Positions 14,386 through 19,870 of a DNA stretch of 19,870 nucleotides are shown in pieces. Source of the DNA: Candidatus Treponema excrementipullorum. GTDB lineage: Bacteria > Spirochaetota > Spirochaetia > Treponematales > Treponemataceae. Position numbers and translations under genes: made by a program. The stretch is taken from NCBI GenBank assembly GCA_018883625.1, contig JAHLFV010000019.1, forward strand, positions 1-19,870. Direction: 5' to 3'. The notes beneath the pieces were generated by a model. That model ran no database searches. It was not told where the DNA came from and was given only the letters and a program-made list of their open reading frames with translations. How positions within the stretch are numbered: the first letter of the stretch is position 1; every line of letters begins with the position of its first letter.

Positions 14386-15393
14386 TTACACGGTCTCCTC
14401 ACTACCGAAAGTGGCACAAAATTTGTCAAGTAAGCTGTTTATCAGTTTTTTACCTCTGACTTTTTCCATCCATTCTTGGGGAATTTTCCGTTCTTCGTCA
14501 CCGCAATAGTACAAACCTGCCATTCCTCCTACGACAGCCCCGATGGAGTCAGAGTCTCCTGCCAGGTTGACCGCTTTTAAAAGACATTCTTTGTAGGAGT
14601 CCGTTGTAAGGAATGACCACAAAGCCGATTCAAGGGTATCTACCACGTAACCGGAGCTGTTTATTTCATCAGTTTGTAACTCCGTTAAATCTTTAGGTGC
14701 AGAAAGCATGATTCTTGAATACCGTTCCAAAGCCGGTTTGTACTCAGGATGACCTTCTACATAGTTAAGAACCTTAGGAAGGGCTTTGTCCCGAAGCTCC
14801 TCCTTTCTACATCCCTGCAATAGCTCCATCAACATGGCTACATATATATCGCAGCCCACCAACGCAATGGGATGGGCGTGGGTCAAAGCAGAAACATTTT
14901 CAACGACTTTAAATGCTTCGTCCTTGGAAAAAGCATCACCACCCATTTCCTTGTATAGATAAAAAACAATGGGAGCGATTCTCATTAAAGAGCCGTTGCC
15001 GTTTTCATGTTCGCCTTTTCGTCCGCATTCCAAAGGCGGAACACCCCGTCGGCCTGTTATAATCGATCTAAAGCAAGCCTGTCCCACGTCAAAAGTTTTC
15101 TCGTTGGGAGTAAAAGCACTGTTACAAAGCCAATCTATAAAATTTTCCATCACGTCTTCGTAGTCCAATGTGCCTCGGTCTGCAAGGCTTGCCAAAAGAC
15201 ACAAAGTCATGCTGGTATCGTCTGTCCAAGTACCCGGTTTTTTGTTGAATACACCGCCGCCAATCATTTCCGTTAGGGGATTTGCCTGCAAATCCTCCCG
15301 GGGAAGAAACTGAACGGGATTTCCCAAGGCGTCTCCCACGGCAACTCCGTAAATTGCAGACGTGATTTTTTCATTTAAACAAGACGTTTTCAT
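14386..15393 (-). CDS. ADP-ribosylglycohydrolase (DraG/ARH family)
   Basis: Predicted cytoplasmic hydrolase of 335 aa that removes ADP-ribose from proteins or small molecules. It has the all-helical binuclear magnesium site of the family: GDALG (20-24), WTDDTSM (56-62, Asp58 and Asp59), NGNGSLMR (131-138), THAHP (171-175) and AGDSDSIGAVVGG (278-290, Asp280 and Asp282). A clear AAGGAG lies 9 nt before the ATG. No ADP-ribosyltransferase such as DraT and no nitrogenase gene is in the window, so its substrate cannot be named; orphan copies are widespread and may reverse toxin- or phage-borne ADP-ribosylation. It is followed by the separately promoted phosphofructokinase operon. Confidence 0.9.
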   Translation of the reverse strand: MKTSCLNEKITSAIYGVAVGDALGNPVQFLPREDLQANPLTEMIGGGVFNKKPGTWTDDTSMTLCLLASLADRGTLDYEDVMENFIDWLCNSAFTPNEKTFDVGQACFRSIITGRRGVPPLECGRKGEHENGNGSLMRIAPIVFYLYKEMGGDAFSKDEAFKVVENVSALTHAHPIALVGCDIYVAMLMELLQGCRKEELRDKALPKVLNYVEGHPEYKPALERYSRIMLSAPKDLTELQTDEINSSGYVVDTLESALWSFLTTDSYKECLLKAVNLAGDSDSIGAVVGGMAGLYYCGDEERKIPQEWMEKVRGKKLINSLLDKFCATFGSEETV

Positions 15394-15702
15394 AATAGAT
15401 AGCTCCTTTTCGGTAGGCCATTTAAAATACCTTACGGACTTTTCGGATATTGCAGATAACTATCAACACGGCAGTAAAATACAGGCAATTCCTAGCCACC
15501 GATTTTGTCGGAGTACTCTAGCCTATTGTTTCTTTTCCTTCAAGCCGAAAATCCATGATTTTGTGAAAATAACAAAAGTTTTTTTCACAAAGAGACCGAG
15601 GATTTTGCATAAAACTTTAAAGGCGGAAAAAACTTTTTAGGTTCAATTATTTCCAAAGTGCCCTAATGCTGTATTACCTTTTTGTTCAAACTCTTGGATG
15701 GT
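15394..15702. other. Intergenic region upstream of the ADP-ribosylglycohydrolase
   Basis: About 310 bp without a supported gene. One frame reads through it on the plus strand but starts antisense to the hydrolase and shows no ribosome site or family motif. A hairpin lies at 15560-15591. Around 15640 the composition changes from mixed to strongly AT-rich, which marks the edge of the accessory island. No convincing promoter for the hydrolase was identified. Confidence 0.5.
15560..15591. repeat. 10-bp inverted repeat
   Basis: TTTGTGAAAA (15560-15569) and TTTTCACAAA (15582-15591) form a perfect dyad with a 12-bp spacer. The half-site TTGTGA/TCACAA resembles operators of CRP/FNR-type regulators, but it lies about 170 bp upstream of the nearest start codon. 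It may equally be a weak hairpin. Confidence 0.5.
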
Positions 15703-16373
15703 TTAAATGTTAGGATCTTTATTATCTGAATAGTAGGTATCCACAAACCAAAGAGAGTCTTTTATTTTATTTTTTAAACTGTTTTCTTTTTCAACATTTT
15801 CTATATAAAGTACTTTGGTTTGTTCTGCTAACATAAATTTATTTACTGGATAATCTACTTCCATATCAACTCCACGAAAATCTATTATTGTATCATTTGA
15901 TGTGTATTCACCTGTTCCTTCTTTTGGTAATTGGCTATATTTATATAAATCTGTATAACCAATTGTTATAGGTGCTGCTCCATTAGCTATAACAAAACCA
16001 GCAGTATAACCATTTAAAAAACTTACATTACTTGCATCACCGTTAATTATTAAATTTGCACCAGGAGCATCAAATGTATATATTTTATTAGAATCTTTTC
16101 CAGACATATCAAGAACTGCATTTGATGGAAGTTTACCTAAGAATTCAGCCAATTTTATATTAATTGGGTTTTTAACAGCTTGTGCTCTGTATTTAGAACA
16201 TCTCCGTTATATAAGGATTTACCCTCCTCATATCCATCAAATGTATGTTTTGTTCCCCACTTTAATCTATTATCTGCTTTATCTGCATTGTCCTGCCCAA
16301 AGTGAACTTGGACTTTTTTAGGAAAGCTTATAAGGTGGTTTAAGCCTGCTGCTGTTGCAGCCAATAAGCTTTT
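15703..16373 (-). pseudogene. Unknown protein, frameshifted and 5'-truncated
   Basis: Two minus-strand frames join into one gene. The upstream piece (16373 to 16155) encodes KSLLAATAAGLNHLISFPKK through NGDVLNTEHK. The downstream piece (about 16200 to 15703) continues as AVKNPINIKLAEFLGKL and ends SDNKDPNI. Loss of one base near 16178-16185 explains the break; restoring it gives about 220 residues. No start codon with a ribosome site exists, and an in-frame TAG lies at 16374-16376, where the gene is cut off. The middle (NLIINGDASNVSF, LNGYTAGFVIANGAAPITIG) has the short alternating hydrophobic pattern of a beta-solenoid or beta-sandwich. I do not recognise the family. The strong AT bias matches the next two genes and not the core, so transfer is likely. 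Confidence 0.55.
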
Positions 16374-16380
16374 CTATTGA

Positions 16381-17401
16381 TATCTGCAGTATATTGATAC
16401 AAGTAAACCTGTAGAAGAAATTATTTACGATAAGTGGGAAGATTTCTTTGAAAAAATTAATCTGTCAGACTTTGGTAAATATAGGTGTGAAAACAAAGAG
16501 AAATTTTTGGCTGAACTAAATATAAATCAGACTGATGAAGAAGAACTTAAATACACATTAAACAAGAATCAAGAACTTGTATCCAGTTTGTTTTTTTTAA
16601 ATACTTCAGAATGGAAACAAGACTCCGGCCTTATGGATGCTTATAAAAAAGCTTGGCCATACTCTGATATGGATTATCTGAAACAACAAAGGGATGATTA
16701 TTGTTTTTGGGAAAATACAAGTTTGTCATCTAAATCAAATGTAACCTTCTTTCACCCTGTGAAGTTTATTGGATTGATGGATAAAGTTGAAATTGAAAAC
16801 TTACATATCAAAGAATTAAAACGTGTTCAGGAACGTGTTGTTAATATAAAATGTATTCAGGAAGGAAAACGTGGCATTTATAATTTAGATCCTATTTATT
16901 CGGATCAAACTTATTGCAACCATGCTGTTTATTTAACTATTCAAGCAGTTGATGAGGATTATTTAAAATTTACAGATAATTACGATGCTCCTATTGATTT
17001 TAATTATTCTAAATATGATAAAACATATCCATATAAAGAATCTAGTTATTGGTGTGTTGTTCTACGTAATCAAGCAGCTAAAGGAGAAATAAAGAAACTA
17101 ACAACATGCCAAGAAATTTTGAAATATGCAAATCGAGGCTTTGTTGTTATTGTAGGTAGCTTGGGAAAACACCAATGGTTTATCACCTCATTTTGCAACA
17201 GTACAACCTCAACCAGAAAATAATTCAAATGATTTAAAAAAATTGAAATTGTGTAATGTCTCTGTTGAAACGAGAACAGGTATGGATATAACTATGAATA
17301 CTGCTTTTGGTGATAAACAATGTGAATTTTTTGTAAATCCTAATCAAAAGTTTAGAGAAAAATATGACACTATACAAGAATTAGAAAAAAGAAAGGAATA
17401 A
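16381..17401 (+). pseudogene. Papain-like peptidoglycan hydrolase/effector, 5'-truncated and frameshifted
   Basis: An open frame starts right after a TGA (16378-16380) with no initiator, running to TAG-free sequence until a frame break at 17161. One extra T (AGCTTGGG in place of AGCTGGG) shifts it; removing it gives VGSWENTNGLSPHFATVQPQ and a natural end at TAA 17399-17401, about 340 residues. Visible parts: a helical N-terminal region, FFHPVKFIGLM (about 16745), a likely catalytic Cys in TYCNHAVY (codon 16915-16917), and a likely His in SPHFATV (17189-17191). Cys-Asn followed by a later H-[FI]-A-T-V is typical of CHAP/NlpC-like amidase folds in secreted cell-wall hydrolases and effectors. 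A YARHG protein begins 2 nt downstream. Family placement is by motif only; the frameshift might be a sequencing error, but the missing start is separate evidence of decay. Confidence 0.6.
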
Positions 17402-17403
17402 TT

Positions 17404-18387
17404 ATGAAAAAACTTTTGTTTATTTTATTTATATTATTAACAAATAATATGTTCTGTTTATCAGAAAATGAAGTAGTAAAGGTATTACGAGAAGATTCTT
17501 TAACTAATCATTTTTTTAATACAAAAAACTATAAATACTCTATTCAAGATAATAAAGAATTAAATGAATCCGAAGCACTTATAGTTTTATCTGTAGCCAG
17601 AAATTCTCTGTATGAAAAATATCAAAATTATGCATTTTTAAATAACATATATATTTTAAACGATAATTCCATTATTTTCTTTAATGAATCTTTTTATATT
17701 AATAAATCTGATATTTCACAAACCTTTTATAATCAAATTAAAAATATTCAATTAAATAATTCAACTTCAATTTTTGCAGATTTGAATTTTGATTGTAAAA
17801 AAGATTTATTTATTTTTCGTGGAGATTCAATATCATTTTATTCAATAATTATTGACTTATCGGATTTAAATAACACCACTATTCTATTTCATTCTAATGA
17901 AATAGACAACCACTTTTTTAAGTCTACAGAAATTGGAAAACTTTTTGGAAAAAATATTTTATTTTGTATAATAAACAATAAAAGAGGTTTTACTATTCCA
18001 TATCAAATAAAAAACAAAGAGGTTATTACAAAGTTCTATTATTGGTCTCCATCTGAACAACGTTACATTCTTGATGAATCGGTAACCCAGGAACAGATTA
18101 AAAATGCATATTGTCCTGAAGATTTCTTTGCCTATAATGGTCTAAACTTTTCAAAGCTGGATTCTAAGCTCAAAGAAGGCGACTTAAAAGATCTTGATAA
18201 GTCACAGCTCCGAGTTTTACGTAACGCAGTTTATGCCCGCCATGGCAGAACATTCAAAAGTGTAGATTTACAGAGTCTTTGGGAATGCTACACTTGGTAT
18301 AAAAAGAATCCAAATTATAGCGATTCTTTGCTAACTGACATAGATAAATATAATATTGAGCTTATACAAAACTATGAATCAAAATAA
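17404..18387 (+). CDS. Exported YARHG-domain protein
   Basis: Protein of 327 aa with an N-terminal Sec signal (MKKLLFILFILLTNNMFCLS), hence exported; Cys18 does not sit in a convincing lipobox. The C-terminal 70 residues form a YARHG domain: QLRVLRNAVYARHGRTF with the name-giving motif at 277-281, then LQSLWECYTWYKKNPNYSD. This domain occurs in extracellular and periplasmic proteins, often in toxin or lysozyme-related contexts, but its function is not established. The preceding 230 residues are unrecognised. An AGAAAGGA ribosome site overlaps the end of the upstream hydrolase gene, whose stop is 2 nt before this ATG, so the two were co-translated and may be an effector with its partner or immunity protein. 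The gene is intact, unlike its neighbours, and very AT-rich except near the YARHG end. Confidence 0.7.
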   Translation: MKKLLFILFILLTNNMFCLSENEVVKVLREDSLTNHFFNTKNYKYSIQDNKELNESEALIVLSVARNSLYEKYQNYAFLNNIYILNDNSIIFFNESFYINKSDISQTFYNQIKNIQLNNSTSIFADLNFDCKKDLFIFRGDSISFYSIIIDLSDLNNTTILFHSNEIDNHFFKSTEIGKLFGKNILFCIINNKRGFTIPYQIKNKEVITKFYYWSPSEQRYILDESVTQEQIKNAYCPEDFFAYNGLNFSKLDSKLKEGDLKDLDKSQLRVLRNAVYARHGRTFKSVDLQSLWECYTWYKKNPNYSDSLLTDIDKYNIELIQNYESK

Positions 18388-18424
18388 TATTTTACGACCT
18401 TGTCCTTGTAAAAAAGCTTCCAAA

Positions 18425-18473
18425 CTCTCCGGTTTGCCCAGGGGTAAGCCCACCCTACCGGGGAGAGCCTTTT
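18425..18473 (+). terminator. Intrinsic terminator after the YARHG gene
   Basis: CTCTCC (18425-18430) pairs with GGAGAG (18462-18467) and, past a 2-nt bulge, GGT (18431-18433) pairs with ACC (18457-18459). The stem is followed by CCTTTT. It sits 38 nt after the stop codon and is GC-rich in an AT-rich setting. Confidence 0.55.
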
Positions 18474-18740
18474 GCAGTAACTAATATTTTTTCGTTACGT
18501 GTTTAATGTAAGGCTTTGTGCTCAAGTCAGATTTTGGATACAGTACAATGAAGTTCGCAAAAAGGAGTAGAAAAAAGCCATTGAAAAATCCATAATGTGA
18601 GCTAGGAACAAACAAAAGGATAAGACAATGGCTAAGAGGATAAGGTAGAATAAGTTTCGCAAAAACAAAAAGAGACATGGTTTGCAGAACTCTGGTAGAA
18701 TGAAGTTGTGACAGACCATTCTAAAAGGAGACAACAAACC
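18474..18740. other. Probable left end and leader of the IS256-family element
   Basis: No gene is supported on either strand; minus-strand frames here lack ribosome sites and overlap the transposase antisense. The stretch contains three related short sequences and the inverted repeats described separately. The outer boundary and any target duplication cannot be fixed because the right end of the element is outside the window. The left end most likely lies between about 18540 and 18690. Confidence 0.4.
18543..18713. repeat. Three imperfect repeats before the transposase gene
   Basis: GTACAATGAAGTTCGCAAAA begins at 18543, GTAGAATAAGTTTCGCAAAA at 18645, and GTAGAATGAAGTTGTGACAG at 18694. The shared core is GTA[CG]AAT[GA]A[GA][TG]TT. 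They may be subterminal transposase-binding sites or traces of nested insertion-sequence ends. Confidence 0.5.
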
Positions 18741-18745
18741 ATGTC
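18674..18745 (+). promoter_or_regulatory. Inverted repeat masking the transposase start codon
   Basis: GACATGGTTTG (18674-18684) is the exact complement of CAAACCATGTC (18735-18745), which contains the transposase ATG. An inner perfect dyad TAGAATG (18696-18702) / CATTCTA (18717-18723) overlaps the Shine-Dalgarno (AAAGGAG, 18724-18730). A transcript starting upstream of 18674 would fold the start region away. Confidence 0.65.
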
Positions 18746-19870
18746 AGAGAAGATTGTACAGCTAAACGAGGAAGTAATAAAGGGGCAGCTGAAGGAGTTA
18801 GTACGGGATAGCGTAGAGGAGACGCTCAATGAACTGCTGGAGGCCGAAGCTCAAAAACTGACCCAGGCAGCCCGACACGAGCGCAATGAGCAACGGCAGG
18901 GCTACCGCAGTGACCACTATAGCCGAAATCTCACCACCACTTCCGGGGATGTCACCCTCAGGGTGCCAAAACTCAAAGGAATCTCCTTTGAGACCGCCAT
19001 CATTGAGCGGTACCGTCGCCGGGAAAGCAGTGTAGAAGAAGCTCTTATCGAGATGTACCTGGCAGGTGTATCCGTCCGGCGTGTGGAGGACATCACCGAG
19101 ACTCTGTGGGGTAGCAAGGTGTCGCCGTCCACCATCAGTGAGCTGAATAAGAAAGCATATGTCCACATTGAGGATTGGCGAAACCGTCCTTTGCAAGGTG
19201 GGCGGTATCCGTATGTCTATGTGGATGGAATCTACCTGCGCCGCAACTGGGGCGGAGAGTTTGAAAATGTAGCCATTCTGGTAGCCATTGCTGTCAACGA
19301 GGATGGCTATCGTGAGGTTTTAGGTGCTGCTGAGGGCATGAAAGAGGACAAGACTAGCTGGGTCAGTTTCTTCCAATGGCTCCGCAGCCGTGGTCTGGAT
19401 GGCGTGAAACTCATTGTGGGAGACAAATGCCTCGGTATGCTGGAGGCCGTGGGCGAAGTATTCCCCAAAGCTACATACCAGCGGTGTACCGTCCACTTTT
19501 ACCGCAATGTTTTCTCGGTAACGCCCCGCTCCAAGGTAAAGATTGTGGCCAAGATGCTCAAAGCGATCCACGCCCAAGAGAGCAAGAAAGCAGCCAGGCA
19601 GAAGGCCAAAGCTGTGGTGGAAGAACTGCGCGCTATGAAGCTGAAAGAGGCCGCAAAGAAGGTAGAAGATGGCATTGAGGAGACTCTGGCCTACTGCGAT
19701 TTCCCTAGCGAACACTGGACCCGTATCCGCACCAACAACGTCATTGAGAGGCTGAACCGGGAGATTCGCCGCCGCACCCGTGTGGTGGGCAGTTTCCCGG
19801 ATGGTAACTCTGCCCTGATGCTGGTCTGTGCAAGGCTGCGCCATGTGGCAGGCACCCAGTGGGGCAACAA
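18741..19870 (+). CDS. IS256-family transposase (3' end outside window)
   Basis: DDE transposase of the IS256/Mutator class, which moves its element by copy-paste through a circular intermediate. The first 376 residues are present (family about 400), running open to the window end. Catalytic residues: Asp162 in YVDGIYLRR, Asp228 in VGDKCLGML and Glu336 in NNVIERLNREIRRRTRVVG. The family C-x2-H motif is in QRCTVHFYRN (C249). The N-terminal zone (about 1-60) is charged and helical, likely for end binding. The ATG is preceded at good spacing by AAAGGAG. The gene is clearly GC-richer than the AT-rich island before it, and the protein looks like transposases common in gut Firmicutes, so recent acquisition is likely. 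All motifs are intact, so it is probably active if its end is. Confidence 0.93.
   Translation, partial: MSEKIVQLNEEVIKGQLKELVRDSVEETLNELLEAEAQKLTQAARHERNEQRQGYRSDHYSRNLTTTSGDVTLRVPKLKGISFETAIIERYRRRESSVEEALIEMYLAGVSVRRVEDITETLWGSKVSPSTISELNKKAYVHIEDWRNRPLQGGRYPYVYVDGIYLRRNWGGEFENVAILVAIAVNEDGYREVLGAAEGMKEDKTSWVSFFQWLRSRGLDGVKLIVGDKCLGMLEAVGEVFPKATYQRCTVHFYRNVFSVTPRSKVKIVAKMLKAIHAQESKKAARQKAKAVVEELRAMKLKEAAKKVEDGIEETLAYCDFPSEHWTRIRTNNVIERLNREIRRRTRVVGSFPDGNSALMLVCARLRHVAGTQWGN

Noticed and set aside
15362..15640. A 92-aa plus-strand frame upstream of the ADP-ribosylglycohydrolase.
   Set aside because: It begins antisense to the hydrolase gene, has no Shine-Dalgarno and has no recognisable domain.
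18481..19844. Several minus-strand frames across the insertion element.
   Set aside because: They are antisense shadows of the transposase gene and its leader; the catalytic motifs are all on the plus strand.

Overview
The window most likely comes from a host-associated spirochaete, probably a Treponema. This is inferred, not proven. The grounds are spirochaete-style lipoproteins with a loose lipobox, a cysteine-containing leucine-rich-repeat protein of treponemal type, a YARHG protein, and an IS256-family element whose transposase resembles those common in gut Firmicutes. No rRNA, tRNA or CRISPR array was seen.

Layout. (1) 24-2615, minus strand: a two-gene operon with a consensus sigma70 promoter encodes a lipoprotein 5'-nucleotidase and, coupled by an ATGA overlap, an arginase. 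(2) About 2640-4600: an accessory patch. It holds a 31-bp CTAG-rich direct repeat, an LRR gene that has lost its 5' end, a strong hairpin, and a complete RelB/DinJ-YafQ toxin-antitoxin module with its own promoter and operator-like repeats. It ends in a cluster of hairpins. (3) 4613-11405, minus strand: undecaprenyl-diphosphatase (uppP) followed by a 1967-aa alpha-2-macroglobulin lipoprotein with a CLEQ thioester. Both are envelope functions. (4) 11441-11515: an almost palindromic divergent promoter region serving uppP and pyrE; pyrE appears leaderless. (5) 11521-15393: pyrE (plus), then on the minus strand a phosphofructokinase overlapping an FMN-dependent 2-hydroxy-acid oxidase-like gene with an N-terminal cysteine cluster, and a separate ADP-ribosylglycohydrolase.

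(6) About 15640-18480: a strikingly AT-rich island of broken genes. A frameshifted minus-strand gene and a frameshifted plus-strand papain-like peptidoglycan-hydrolase gene both begin abruptly at the same junction (about 16374-16380), so an inversion or deletion has probably joined two damaged loci. An intact exported YARHG-domain protein follows the second gene after 2 nt, suggesting an effector plus partner/immunity pair. (7) About 18540 to the end: the left part of an IS256-family element, GC-richer than everything around it. Its transposase start codon lies inside an inverted repeat that could block translation of read-through transcripts. The gene runs off the window.

The core genes cover arginine and nucleotide metabolism, glycolysis, lactate-type oxidation and the envelope. 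The candidate unusual biology is the degraded effector/YARHG locus, the truncated LRR cassette with its repeats, and the symmetric uppP/pyrE promoter.
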